Assembly: GCF_014048475.1 (NCBI RefSeq)
Contig: NZ_NWUS01000003.1
Coordinates: forward strand, 1-64,000
Direction: 5' to 3'
Source of the DNA: Bombella favorum
GTDB lineage: Bacteria > Pseudomonadota > Alphaproteobacteria > Acetobacterales > Acetobacteraceae
DNA: 64,000 bases
Below the pieces are notes generated by a model, which was given only the letters and a program-made list of their open reading frames with translations, made no database searches and was not told the origin of the DNA. Shown here piece by piece: positions 36,462 to 46,352 of this stretch. Every line of letters starts with the position of its first letter. Position 1 is the first letter of the stretch. The position numbers and the translations under genes are program-made.

Positions 36462-37667
36462 ATGATACGCACTGCCCCGTGTTCCTCTTCCCTGCGTATG
36501 GTCCGCCTCTGTTTTGCTATGCTGCTACCTGTCTTACTGGCAGCCTGCGCCACACGCACTGGCAGCAATGGTCCGACTATGCCCGTACTAGAAGAACAGG
36601 CAGACTATCAGGCCCATGCCCGGTCCCATTATACGCCGCCCGGCCCTCCCGAAGACCCTTGGGGCCCCTATATTGATGAGGCCTCAAGCCGTTTCGATGT
36701 TCCAACGGAATGGATCCGGGCCGTTATCCATCAGGAATCCGGGGGGCATTTGTACGACCGTTACGGTAACTTCATTACCTCTACCCCCGGTGCCATGGGG
36801 CTGATGCAGATCATGCCACCCGCTTATGATGATCTACGCACCCAGTATAACCTTGGCCCGGACCCCTACGACCCGCACGACAACATTCTCGCCGGAACGG
36901 CCTATATCCGCCAAATGTATGAAATATACGGCTCCCCCGGCTTTCTAGCCGCCTATAATTACGGCCCCGGCAGTCTGGACCATTACCTCCGCCAGAACAG
37001 GGCCCTCCCACGGGAGACACGCAATTATGTTGCCGCCATTGCCCCAAAGATCATGGGGATATGGCCACGTCAGCGTTCCCGCAATGACCTCATCGTGGCC
37101 CGCCACGACAGGACAGCACGAACCTCCCGCCGTATAGATACGGCCTCCCCGCTGGATGAAGACAGCGACACCGCACCCGAATCGGTCGTCCAGACAGCCG
37201 AAACGCAGGATATCCGGGCCGCATGGGCAGCACGGGGCTATTCCGGCCCTCAGTCACGGTCTGCTGCGCCTACCACCCGGCCCCGTACCCAGCCCTCTGC
37301 CCCACCACGGCCATCCCCGCCAGAGGAGCAGAGAAACACGCTGCGCATCCAGTCCATCCCTCTGGCTGACGCCCCAGCTAGTCGGAGAGGAGCCACTGAT
37401 ATGCTAGCCGAATCAACTCATGACTGGGCCATCCAGCTAGGCAGTTATGGCGGCGAGAAACAGGCTCTTATGGTCGCTACACAACTGCGCCCCCGCATCA
37501 CCCCTATTGCAGGTAATGCGTCTGTGCATGTCATGCCCGTCCATACAGCCAGGGGCACACTCTACCGGGCCCGTCTGATCAACCTGACACATAGCCAGGC
37601 CACTGGCGCATGCAAACGCCTCCACACTACGATCGACTGCATCACCATCCCCCCCAACGCCCCCTGA
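36462..37667 (+). CDS. Lipoprotein lytic transglycosylase with SPOR-like end
   Basis: A 401-residue envelope protein. The N-terminus is a signal peptide with lipobox LLAAC. Next is a family 1 SLT domain with catalytic Glu in VIHQESGGHLYD, then GAMGLMQIMP, NILAGTAYIRQM and AAYNYGPG (about 70-200), which cleaves peptidoglycan with anhydromuropeptide release. A long Arg/Pro/Ser-rich linker leads to a C-terminal region WAIQLGSYGGEKQA typical of a SPOR domain, which binds denuded septal glycan. The ATG at 36462 has AGGAAG nine bases upstream. A role in cell division or separation is inferred from SPOR. Confidence 0.88.
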   Translation: MIRTAPCSSSLRMVRLCFAMLLPVLLAACATRTGSNGPTMPVLEEQADYQAHARSHYTPPGPPEDPWGPYIDEASSRFDVPTEWIRAVIHQESGGHLYDRYGNFITSTPGAMGLMQIMPPAYDDLRTQYNLGPDPYDPHDNILAGTAYIRQMYEIYGSPGFLAAYNYGPGSLDHYLRQNRALPRETRNYVAAIAPKIMGIWPRQRSRNDLIVARHDRTARTSRRIDTASPLDEDSDTAPESVVQTAETQDIRAAWAARGYSGPQSRSAAPTTRPRTQPSAPPRPSPPEEQRNTLRIQSIPLADAPASRRGATDMLAESTHDWAIQLGSYGGEKQALMVATQLRPRITPIAGNASVHVMPVHTARGTLYRARLINLTHSQATGACKRLHTTIDCITIPPNAP

Positions 37668-37687
37668 CACATAGGAGGATAGAGGCA

Positions 37688-38245
37688 ATGCCGCACGCAC
37701 CACACCATGTTGGTACGGCCAAGCCGCTGCGTTTGGCAGATGACGTCACCAGCACAGCCCTCTATGCCGGGCCCGGCGACTGCTACCGCTATACGCTTAG
37801 GCGATCATGGGATGAGGCAAAGCCCTTCATCATGTGGATCATGATGAATCCCTCTGTCGCCACGGAATATGGCGATGATCGTTCTGTAGCCAAATGCCAG
37901 CGTTACAGTCGGCAATGGGGCTATGGCGGCTTGTTTATTGGCAATAGCTTTGCCTATCGCTGCACAGACCAAAAACGCCTGCTGGAGGTAACCGACCCTG
38001 TAGGCCCAGAGACGGACCATTATCTACTCGAAATGGCCAGACAGGCTGATCTCATCGTGCTGGCTTATGGCACTCCACAAGCAAAAGAGCTGCGCTACCG
38101 TGGGCCGGAGATCGCTAAACTGCTGCTCAAAGCTGGCCACAACATCACAGCCCTGCGGCTGAGCCGTAAAGGCCACCGCCCTGAACATCCCCTCTATCTG
38201 CCCGCAAATCTAACACCCGTCCCACTGACGAAAGACGATTTCTAA
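37688..38245 (+). CDS. DUF1643 domain protein
   Basis: A 185-residue protein matching DUF1643: YRYTLRRSWDEAKPFIMWIMMNPSVA, then DRSVAKCQRYSRQWGYGGLFIGNSFAYR and LIVLAYG. The family is found in bacteria and phages, with no proven function. The ATG at 37688 is chosen because AGGATAGAGG precedes it; the frame is open from 37610. It begins 20 bases after the transglycosylase gene. Confidence 0.85.
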   Translation: MPHAPHHVGTAKPLRLADDVTSTALYAGPGDCYRYTLRRSWDEAKPFIMWIMMNPSVATEYGDDRSVAKCQRYSRQWGYGGLFIGNSFAYRCTDQKRLLEVTDPVGPETDHYLLEMARQADLIVLAYGTPQAKELRYRGPEIAKLLLKAGHNITALRLSRKGHRPEHPLYLPANLTPVPLTKDDF

Positions 38246-38261
38246 CCCCGCCCCCACCACG

Positions 38262-38296
38262 CAGGCAGGGCTCCTCCCATAAAGGAGCCCTGCCTG
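38262..38296. terminator. Strong hairpin between convergent genes
   Basis: Perfect 14-bp arms (38262-38275 with 38283-38296) enclose a 7-base loop. It lies between the stop of the DUF1643 gene and the stop of dld. Neither side has a clear T run, so it is either a weak bidirectional terminator or an RNA 3'-end stabiliser. Confidence 0.65.
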
Positions 38297-38303
38297 TCTG
38301 ATT

Positions 38304-40019
38304 TCAGACGCTTTCAGCCGCCCAGTTCTTCTTTTTTGTCTGACGGCCAATACCGGGATTCAGGCAGTTACAGGGGTCGAGGGACCGATAATGGTCAGCC
38401 ATACTCTGTGGTGCATGGTAGAGGTGGCCCACATTATGCTCGGCCGGGTAGCGGGCACCCCGCTTATCCAATATCGGCCACATAAACCGCTGCTCGACAT
38501 CCATAGGGTCTACACCGGGCTTAACGACATAATCCTGATGCATGACATGGCACAGAAAATGCCCGTAATAGAGCTTCAATACTAGTTGATCATCCACCTC
38601 TGACGGCAGACGCTCCAGCCACTCCCAATCATTCCGGCGCAGCGCAACATCTAATGCCATCATACCGCCAGTATTCTTGCCATGAACGGCAACATACCTG
38701 TTGGCAGCCCCTGCCGCTGCGAAACGATGCAGAAAGGCCAATGTGCCTTCCTGTGTCGTACATTCAAAAAATGCCCCTTCGGCCCCCTGATCATCCGCAA
38801 AGAAGCCTTTTAACCACGGGCGAACCTGCTGGGCCAGAGTGCCAGAGACACGCAACATGAGGTGATGATCATAGTTCCTATGATAATCCATCATGCGGGC
38901 CGGAACCTGCGAGGGCAGGAAGCGACTACCGAACTGCATGAGCAGATCGCTCAGACCATCTGGCAGCCATGAAATACGTCGTGTAAACGAATCTACCCAT
39001 GCTTTCATACGGAACATGAGCGGCAGATATTTCGTCCCCAGAAAGCGGATCAACGCTACTGTATCCCGGCCATATTTATCGGCAATGGCAAACGCATCAC
39101 GATGCATATATTCGCCAGCAATCGGCAGTTCTTCAAACGCTGTCAGCAGGTGGCGGCGGACCTTCTCCAACGTATCAGTCCTGTTGCTGCCAATATAGAA
39201 GACGGCCGTATCCTGTGCCGCAGGGAAGGTATCCAGCCGCACAGCGAAGACGATCAGCTTGCCCGCATTCCCAGAGGCCTCGAAGAGGCGACCCGGATCG
39301 GCATTGTACCGCCCCGGCGAGGCCTCATCGACCTGGCGGATACGGTTAACATAATCATCATCATGGGCCTTCTGCTTGCCCGACCAATCCACATCATCCG
39401 GGCTGTAACGGCCGTGCTCCAGCGCATCCAGCACTGATTCAGCGACCTCCTCATTTTGAAAACGGATACCCAGATGATTGACCAGATGCAGCCTACCCTC
39501 GCCATCCACCTGCCCATAAAGGGCCATTTCCGTATAGGCTGGGCCACGCTGTACCAACGCACCACCGGAATTGTTACTTACCCCACCAAGGACAGAGGCC
39601 CCGATACAGGATGAGCCAATGACAGAATGAGGCTCCCTCCCCAGCGGGGCCAGCACCTGTTCCAACTCGTACAAATCCGCCCCCGGTAGGCAAACGACCT
39701 GTCTGCCCTCACCCAGAAGCTGAATCCCTTTCAGCTTGCGTGTGCTGATGAGAATAATCGGCCTGTCATAATCGTTGCCATCGGGTGTGGAACCGCCCGT
39801 CAACCCGGTATTGGAAGCCTGCATGAGAATGATACGCCCAGCTTCCACCGCCAGCTTTGCTATGCGCCACAGCTCCACCAAAGAGCTAGGAATGACAACA
39901 GCCTCCACCTTGCCATCACCAAAACGGAACCCTTTACGGTACCCGTAAGTCGCACTCTCTGACGTCAGGACATTTCCGGCTCCAACAACAGACTTCAGCT
40001 CATCAACAATATCGGCCAT
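38304..40019 (-). CDS. dld: Quinone-dependent D-lactate dehydrogenase
   Basis: Dld oxidises D-lactate to pyruvate and passes electrons to the membrane quinone pool. The 571 residues equal the length of E. coli Dld. The FAD-binding segment is LMQASNTGLTGGSTPDG, with SSCIGASVLGGVSNNSGGALVQRGPAYTE, and the C-terminal membrane-binding and cap regions follow in order. It is a peripheral inner-membrane flavoprotein. It is transcribed alone and convergent with the DUF1643 gene. Confidence 0.95.
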   Translation of the reverse strand: MADIVDELKSVVGAGNVLTSESATYGYRKGFRFGDGKVEAVVIPSSLVELWRIAKLAVEAGRIILMQASNTGLTGGSTPDGNDYDRPIILISTRKLKGIQLLGEGRQVVCLPGADLYELEQVLAPLGREPHSVIGSSCIGASVLGGVSNNSGGALVQRGPAYTEMALYGQVDGEGRLHLVNHLGIRFQNEEVAESVLDALEHGRYSPDDVDWSGKQKAHDDDYVNRIRQVDEASPGRYNADPGRLFEASGNAGKLIVFAVRLDTFPAAQDTAVFYIGSNRTDTLEKVRRHLLTAFEELPIAGEYMHRDAFAIADKYGRDTVALIRFLGTKYLPLMFRMKAWVDSFTRRISWLPDGLSDLLMQFGSRFLPSQVPARMMDYHRNYDHHLMLRVSGTLAQQVRPWLKGFFADDQGAEGAFFECTTQEGTLAFLHRFAAAGAANRYVAVHGKNTGGMMALDVALRRNDWEWLERLPSEVDDQLVLKLYYGHFLCHVMHQDYVVKPGVDPMDVEQRFMWPILDKRGARYPAEHNVGHLYHAPQSMADHYRSLDPCNCLNPGIGRQTKKKNWAAESV

Positions 40020-40192
40020 TCCATCCTCTTTCCGACCGCTTCTTCCCGATCAGCTCTGCAAAGAAAAGGTCATATCCACAAAATAAGAGGGAATACTACC
40101 TCTTCCAATACCCGAAAAACCATAGAGAGACGCTGCACAACAGCCCATTTCCTTGTCAAAGAAATGTGAAAAAGCCTTCCAGAACCAGACCG

Positions 40193-42103
40193 TTACTTGG
40201 TTCTTCCAAAAAGCTTTTCCAGCCCGTCCTTATCCAGCTTCAACCATGTAGGGCGACCATGAGGGCACGTATTAGCCCGGGGGTGCTGCTCCATCCCCCG
40301 TAATAGGGCCTCCATTTCCTCCTGCTTGAGGATACGCCCAGCCCGGATGCTACCATGACAGGCCATACGGGCCATGATGGCCTCAAACCGCCCATCTAAA
40401 CTATCTGTCTGCCGGGCTGGTAAATCAGGCATCTGGACAAGCTCTTCCGCTACATCACGCAGAAGGCCGGCCACATCACTGCCACTCAAAGGCGCAGGCA
40501 GGCTACGAACCAGAATACTGCCGGTGCCAAATGGTTCTATCTCCAGACCAAAACGGGCCAGCTCTTCCGCACACTGCGCCAGAGCCTCCGCTGCCCCATG
40601 TGATAGGTCCACTACTTCCGGCATCAGTAGGGCCTGCGCCCGCACGGTCCCTTCGGCAAAACGGGCCCGTAGACGCTCATGTGTCAAACGCTCATGCGCT
40701 GCATGTTGGTCCGTCAGGATCAGGTCCCCATCTGGGGCGATGGACAAGATATAGGTGGCATGAATCTGACCGATTGGCACACCAAGAGGTTGCGCCGTCT
40801 GGTTCTCCTCAACTGGAGAAGGCAGCACCTTCCCACACTCACCCGCTTTACTGTCCCAACCCGCAGCGTCAGCATAGTGGCGTTGCCCTTCCTCCAAACC
40901 GGACACGAGCGTCTGCTCCTGCATGGAAGGAAGCGGCCTCCCTGCGGATGAGGACGGGAACCGTCTGACAGATGTCCCAAACCCGAAATCCACCGATGAT
41001 GTTCGGGTAGCTCCCGTATGATCGTAAGAATAAGAAGAACCCGGCACTCTCTGCCCGATTGCGGAGGCTCGGCGGCCAATAATGCCAAGGTCTGCTTGGA
41101 TGCCACCGCCCTCACCAGCACTACGAGCCAGCGCACGCCCCACCGCCCCAATGACAAAGGCCCGCACCTCGGCTTCATCAGCAAAACGCAGTTCCGTCTT
41201 AGCCGGATGAACATTCACATCTACCCGATCCAACGGAAGCTGAAGATGCAGCAGCAGAACAGGGAAACGCCCCTTCTCGATCACAGGGCGATAGGCCACC
41301 CGTATGGCAGTTCTCAAAATAGGGTCCATCACGGGGCGATGATTCACCAGCATGAATTGCCCGTTCCCCGTCCGGCGGGTTTCACCCGGCCCACAGATAT
41401 AGCCGGACAACCGCATGGCCCCTCGCTGCTCATCCACTGCGAGCAGGCCATCCTCCGGCACGTTAAGAACGCTGGCAACCCGGCGGCGGATATCCTGCGG
41501 AGGAAGGCTGAAAATCTCCCGCCCATCCATGATGAAGGTAATGGCACAATCCGGAGCACTCAATGCCACACGCCGCATGACGGCCTCGGCATGATTACCC
41601 TCCACCCGTGCCGTTTTCAAAAATTTCCGGCGGGCTGGTGTGGCAAAAAACAGGTCCCGCACTACAACACGAGTACCCACCGCCCCAGCAGACGGTACCG
41701 GCCCCTCGACAATACCGCCCTGCACGGAAAGTTCCCACGCTGTGTCGGCTGTCTCTGTCCGTGATGTCAGGAAAAGGCGAGCACTGGCCCCAATGGAGGG
41801 CAATGCCTCCCCACGAAATCCCAGCGTCTTGATGGCAGTGAGGTCATCATCTGGTAGTTTGGAGGTGCAATGCCGTTCCACTGCCAAAGGCAGCTCCTCA
41901 GCCTCCATGCCCCGGCCATTATCGCTGACCTCAATCAGCTCGCAACCGCCACCTCGCAAAATGACCTCAAGCCGGGTTGCCCCAGCATCCAGAGCATTTT
42001 CTACCAGCTCCTTAAGGGCAGCAGCAGGACGCTCCACGACCTCACCAGCCGCAATGAGGTCCACAACATGGTTGGAAAGACGACGGATGACAGGCCGTGC
42101 CAC
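40193..42103 (-). CDS. mutL: DNA mismatch repair protein MutL
   Basis: MutL links mismatch recognition by MutS to strand removal. The 636-residue protein has the GHKL ATPase domain (ENALDAGATRLEV, DNGRGM, TLGFRGEALPSI), then the S5 domain with MLVNHRPV and VDVNVHPAKTELRF, and a C-terminal dimerisation domain. The latter carries DQHAAHERLTHE, matching the DQHAx2Ex4E metal-binding motif of MutL endonucleases, and CPHGRPTW near the end. So this MutL probably nicks DNA itself, and no MutH would be needed. Confidence 0.96.
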   Translation of the reverse strand: MARPVIRRLSNHVVDLIAAGEVVERPAAALKELVENALDAGATRLEVILRGGGCELIEVSDNGRGMEAEELPLAVERHCTSKLPDDDLTAIKTLGFRGEALPSIGASARLFLTSRTETADTAWELSVQGGIVEGPVPSAGAVGTRVVVRDLFFATPARRKFLKTARVEGNHAEAVMRRVALSAPDCAITFIMDGREIFSLPPQDIRRRVASVLNVPEDGLLAVDEQRGAMRLSGYICGPGETRRTGNGQFMLVNHRPVMDPILRTAIRVAYRPVIEKGRFPVLLLHLQLPLDRVDVNVHPAKTELRFADEAEVRAFVIGAVGRALARSAGEGGGIQADLGIIGRRASAIGQRVPGSSYSYDHTGATRTSSVDFGFGTSVRRFPSSSAGRPLPSMQEQTLVSGLEEGQRHYADAAGWDSKAGECGKVLPSPVEENQTAQPLGVPIGQIHATYILSIAPDGDLILTDQHAAHERLTHERLRARFAEGTVRAQALLMPEVVDLSHGAAEALAQCAEELARFGLEIEPFGTGSILVRSLPAPLSGSDVAGLLRDVAEELVQMPDLPARQTDSLDGRFEAIMARMACHGSIRAGRILKQEEMEALLRGMEQHPRANTCPHGRPTWLKLDKDGLEKLFGRTK

Positions 42104-42163
42104 GGTTCCTCCTAAGACAAGGTAACGCAGAACCGACCGGAAGACAGGGACGCAAGCCGCCCC

Positions 42164-42700
42164 TTACTTGCTGCCACCCTTCCGCAAGGTCGGCGTAGCC
42201 CCTTCGGTGAAATTCTGCCCAAGAGCTTCATTCTTCTGGATGCGGCGGTTCTCCGCCTCACCATCCACAACGTTACCAGCCCGGCCACCCCGCCAGAAGA
42301 GCAGACTATCCACAAAACCGGCATCAGCATCGCCGAGCTCGGCATTGTCCGGGCTGCGGGCTGCGGATGTAGCGCTCTGCACAAGTGCCTTCTGACCGTT
42401 ACTGTCCGTCCCCTCATTGGGGTGCAGAGCCACATCCGGGTCCAGCGTTTCCAACGCCTGCATACGGGGGCTTTCATCCGGGCGGTTAGCATTAGCAGCA
42501 CCGGGGAGAGCCAGCTTCTCGGATGGCGGCATGGAAAGAGGCGCACGGGTCGTCACGGTATATTCATCTGGCAGGCTACGCTGAAGACCAAAGCCCCGCG
42601 CCACGTCGCTGCCGGAGCACCCAGCCAACGCCAGCCCAAACGTGGCCAGAGCACCTAACCGGACTCCATGACGTATAACTGAAGGAGCAAAAAGCCGCAT
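42164..42700 (-). CDS. bamF: BamF-like lipoprotein (DUF3035)
   Basis: A 178-residue lipoprotein: basic start, hydrophobic segment and lipobox ALAGC. The mature part carries LQRSLPDEYTVTTRAPLSMPPS, the DUF3035 signature that in Caulobacter belongs to BamF, an extra subunit of the outer membrane beta-barrel assembly complex. The ATG at 42700 has GGGA eight bases upstream; the frame is open to 42787, which would overlap lspA. It lies 79 bases after lspA, the enzyme that would process it. Confidence 0.82.
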   Translation of the reverse strand: MRLFAPSVIRHGVRLGALATFGLALAGCSGSDVARGFGLQRSLPDEYTVTTRAPLSMPPSEKLALPGAANANRPDESPRMQALETLDPDVALHPNEGTDSNGQKALVQSATSAARSPDNAELGDADAGFVDSLLFWRGGRAGNVVDGEAENRRIQKNEALGQNFTEGATPTLRKGGSK

Positions 42701-42779
42701 GACTGGTTCCCGCACTGCACAGACAAAAGAATGCCCAATCCTATAGAGCCTACCGGCAATGAGCAAGCTGCTTGTCGCT

Positions 42780-43316
42780 TTATCCATGTTGGCTACGCCG
42801 CTCTACCAAAAAGGAGTCCAACAGCCACAGCCCAACACCACAAACAATAGCAGAATCTGCAATATTGAAGACGTACCAGGACCAATCCCCGACATGAAAA
42901 TGCAAGAAGTCCACCACCGCTTTATACTGGAGGCGGTCAATCACATTGCCGATGGCACCCCCAATGATCCCCCCACAGGCCAGACTGACCAGCCGACGGC
43001 GGGACCGCAGCAGAACAACCAACAACCCCAGCACCGCCAGCGAGGAAATGATGATGAACAGCCAACGCCCATGCCCACCAAACATGCCAAACGTAACGGC
43101 ATGATTCCACACCATCGTAAAGTTGAGGAAGGGCATCACGGCCACGCTGCCCCGTGCTGGCAGCTCCAGCCAATAGAGAATCCACGCCTTGCTCGCCTGA
43201 TCTACTACCAGAACGACCAGAGCCGTTATCAACCCGATCAACCGCCACCGTGGCGAAGATGGTACAGCGGGGAAGGAGGCACCGCCCCCTGTACCTCCGG
43301 TCTCAGTCGGCTTCAT
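42780..43316 (-). CDS. lspA: Lipoprotein signal peptidase (SPase II)
   Basis: LspA removes lipoprotein signal peptides in the inner membrane. The 178-residue protein has four membrane segments and the two catalytic aspartates in GNVIDRL and FNIADSAI. The N-terminus is about 20 residues longer than the E. coli form and starts with a Gly/Pro/Thr-rich stretch. It overlaps the ileS stop by 4 bases, giving translational coupling. Confidence 0.96.
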   Translation of the reverse strand: MKPTETGGTGGGASFPAVPSSPRWRLIGLITALVVLVVDQASKAWILYWLELPARGSVAVMPFLNFTMVWNHAVTFGMFGGHGRWLFIIISSLAVLGLLVVLLRSRRRLVSLACGGIIGGAIGNVIDRLQYKAVVDFLHFHVGDWSWYVFNIADSAIVCGVGLWLLDSFLVERRSQHG

Positions 43317-46282
43317 GCACTTACCGCATCGAAACAGCGCAGGCAGAGATGGCTATGATCCTCATTCTGCCCAACATCCGGCAGGACACGCCAGCAACGA
43401 GCACATTTCTGCCCATCCGCACGGCTGACCTTCACCTCATCCTCAGCCTGCCCTTCCTGAACATGAACCTCAGACGCAAGGCTGAGCTCTGCCCAGTCCA
43501 CACCTTCGGACACCACCTGCTCTTCTGCTGTCAGAGGTAGTTTTACCTGTGCTTCCAGCGAGGAACCGATCATCCCTTCACGACGTGCACCTTCCAGAGC
43601 CGTGGTAACACGACGGCGGATCTGGCGCAGGCTCTCCCAGCGTTCAGCCAGTTCAGGGTCGTACCAGCCGTCTTCCGGCACGAAGAAACGCTCCAGATGA
43701 ACGCTACCTTCCTGACCAAAACGAGCCTGCCATGATTCTTCCGCCGTGAAGACCAGAGCCGGAGCTAACCATGTCGTCAGGGCACGGTGCAGTACATCCA
43801 ACACTGTCCGGGCCGCACGGCGTGTATGGGAGTCTGTCGGGTCGCAATAGATAACATCCTTGCGGATATCGAAATAGAAAGCCGACAGTTCGTTATTACA
43901 GAAATTATGCAGCAGCGGGTAAACGCCATTCCACTGATGGGTCTGCACAGCCTCCTGCACACGCTGATACAGCTCGTACAGGCGGTGAAGAATATACTGC
44001 TCCAGCAGCGGCAGAGCCTTACGGGCCTTCAACGTTGCCTTATGGCGCAAAGCACAGGCGGCCTCATCCGGGACCAGCTTGTCCAGCACGACATCCACCG
44101 GAGCGGATACATCATCCCAGCCCAGCGGCAGGGCCTCGGCCTCCGTAAAGCCCTCCAACGCCCCCAGCAGCCAGCGCAGCGTATTCCGCACACGGCGATA
44201 GAGTTCGCCCTGCTGTTTGAGGATCTCCTTACTGATCCGCAGATCTTCATTCGTATCGGAGTTCAGAACCCACAGGCGCAGCACATCCGCACCCAATGTC
44301 TTCGTCACATCATCGGGCACGATGGTGTTGCCGAGAGACTTGGACATCTTGCGCCCCTGCCCATCCAGCACGAAGCCATTGGTCACGACCGCCTTGTAAG
44401 ACGCCGCACCTTCTGCCCCCACGCTCTCCAACAGGGAAGACTGGAACCACCCACGATGCTGGTCGGACCCTTCCAGATACAAATCAGCCGGGTAGTTCAC
44501 ACCGTCCTGATGCAGGACAAAGCGATGACTGCATCCACTCTCGAACCAGACATCGACAATATCGAAAACCTGCTCATAATCTTCCGGATTGCGGCCTTCA
44601 CCAAGATAGACGGCAGGGTCCGTGTCATACCAAGCATCCGCCCCACGCTCCCGGAAGCTCTGCACGATGCGGGCCATGACATCCGCATCCCGCAGGACCG
44701 TCCCGGTACGTTTCTCCACGAACACAGCAATCGGCACACCCCAAGACCGCTGACGGGAAATGCACCAGTCCGGCCGCTGCTCGATCATGCTCGTCAGGCG
44801 GCGGCGGGAGCTAGCCGGTACGAAGCTAATATCGTCAAGGGCTTTCAAAGCACGCTCACGCAGACCGGGGCCGCCCTCATCCCCTTCACGAGGTTCCATA
44901 GCTATGAACCACTGCGGCGTAGCCCGGAAAATCACCGGCTTTTTGGAACGCCATGAATGCGGGTAAGAATGAACAATCTCAGCACGGGCCATCAAACCAC
45001 GGGCCGGGGCTTTCTCCTGCTGGGCCTGTTCCCGTGTCTGCGTCAGCAGGTCACAGACGGGCTGCGTAGCCTTGAAGACATGAATGCCCCCTAGTTCTGG
45101 CATCCACTCAACATAGGTTCCGTTATCGCAGACCTCTTCTGTCACTTCCACACCGTGGGCACGACACAGCATAAAGTCGTCATGCCCATGCGCAGGGGCC
45201 ATATGCACCAACCCGGTACCAGCATCAGTCGTAACGAACTCACCAAGCAGCAGCGGCACGTCATAATCAAACCCACGCCCTCGCAACGGATGGGCGAACA
45301 CGGCCCCTTCCAATGCGCTGCCGGGGAGAGTGTGCAGAACCTCATGCCCGCTGATGCCAGCCCCAGTCAGGAAGTCCGCCAGACGGTCCTCGGCAATGAT
45401 GAGCTTGGCACCAACCGGTACAAGGCTATCTTCGTTTACAGCCGTAACACGGATGACATTGTAAGTGATGTCCGCTCCAGCGGCGAGTGCACGGTTGACG
45501 GGGATCGTCCACGGGGTCGTGGTCCAGATCACTGCCGATGCACCAGAAAGAAGCTGCCCCTCTGTCGGGTCTTTCACATTCGGGAAGGCCACAAACAGGG
45601 TTGTTGATGTGATGTCGTGATATTCGACTTCGGCCTCGGCCAGAGCGGTTTTTTCAACCGGGCTCCACATAACAGGCCGCAGCCCACGATAAAGGCGGCC
45701 ATTAAGTAGGAATTTGCCGATTTCCTCAGCAATCTGTGCCTCGGAGGAGAAATCCATCGTCACATAACGATTATCCCACTCCGCCTGAATCCCCAGACGC
45801 TTGAAGTCCTCCCGCTGGGCCTCTACCCATTTTGCGGCATAGTCCCGACATTCTGCACGGAACTGAAGAACCGGCACGGCGTCCTTGTCCTTGCCCTTCT
45901 TGCGGTATTCTTCTTCAACCTTCCATTCGATCGGCAAACCGTGGCAATCCCAGCCCGGCATGTAGCGCACCTGTGCCCCATTCATGCGCTGGGCACGATT
46001 GATGACGTCCTTCATCACCTTATTGAGCGCATGGCCGATATGGATATGCCCGTTGGCATAGGGTGGGCCATCATGCAGCGTAAAGATGGAATCCGCTTTG
46101 CGCCCAGCGTCTGCTATCTGGCTATCCAGCCCTATCTCCGCCCAATGGGCCAGCATGTCCGGCTCCCGCTTGGGCAAGTTACCCCGCATAGGGAAAGACG
46201 TTTTAGGCAGGAAGACCGTCTCCCGGTAACGCTCCTGCTGCTCACGGAAAACGGTATCGGTCTTTTCTACAGGCTCAGACAT
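43313..46282 (-). CDS. ileS: Isoleucyl-tRNA synthetase
   Basis: A class I synthetase of 989 residues. The HIGH signature is NGHIHIGHALNK near residue 80, KMSKS is GQGRKMSKSLGNTI in the second half, and the editing domain (WTTTPWTIPVN onward) lies between. The C-terminal zinc finger CARCW and CLRCFDAV is present. It is flanked upstream by ribF and downstream by lspA, a very widespread order. Confidence 0.97.
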   Translation of the reverse strand: MSEPVEKTDTVFREQQERYRETVFLPKTSFPMRGNLPKREPDMLAHWAEIGLDSQIADAGRKADSIFTLHDGPPYANGHIHIGHALNKVMKDVINRAQRMNGAQVRYMPGWDCHGLPIEWKVEEEYRKKGKDKDAVPVLQFRAECRDYAAKWVEAQREDFKRLGIQAEWDNRYVTMDFSSEAQIAEEIGKFLLNGRLYRGLRPVMWSPVEKTALAEAEVEYHDITSTTLFVAFPNVKDPTEGQLLSGASAVIWTTTPWTIPVNRALAAGADITYNVIRVTAVNEDSLVPVGAKLIIAEDRLADFLTGAGISGHEVLHTLPGSALEGAVFAHPLRGRGFDYDVPLLLGEFVTTDAGTGLVHMAPAHGHDDFMLCRAHGVEVTEEVCDNGTYVEWMPELGGIHVFKATQPVCDLLTQTREQAQQEKAPARGLMARAEIVHSYPHSWRSKKPVIFRATPQWFIAMEPREGDEGGPGLRERALKALDDISFVPASSRRRLTSMIEQRPDWCISRQRSWGVPIAVFVEKRTGTVLRDADVMARIVQSFRERGADAWYDTDPAVYLGEGRNPEDYEQVFDIVDVWFESGCSHRFVLHQDGVNYPADLYLEGSDQHRGWFQSSLLESVGAEGAASYKAVVTNGFVLDGQGRKMSKSLGNTIVPDDVTKTLGADVLRLWVLNSDTNEDLRISKEILKQQGELYRRVRNTLRWLLGALEGFTEAEALPLGWDDVSAPVDVVLDKLVPDEAACALRHKATLKARKALPLLEQYILHRLYELYQRVQEAVQTHQWNGVYPLLHNFCNNELSAFYFDIRKDVIYCDPTDSHTRRAARTVLDVLHRALTTWLAPALVFTAEESWQARFGQEGSVHLERFFVPEDGWYDPELAERWESLRQIRRRVTTALEGARREGMIGSSLEAQVKLPLTAEEQVVSEGVDWAELSLASEVHVQEGQAEDEVKVSRADGQKCARCWRVLPDVGQNEDHSHLCLRCFDAVSA

Positions 46283-46352
46283 GGGATAGGTGCGCCAGCT
46301 CTCAGTACGGAATAAAAATACCTGTACTTATGGAGAGAGGGCACCGTCCCGG

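Noticed and set aside
43787-44956. 389-codon open frame antisense to ileS
   Set aside because: Shadow of ileS.
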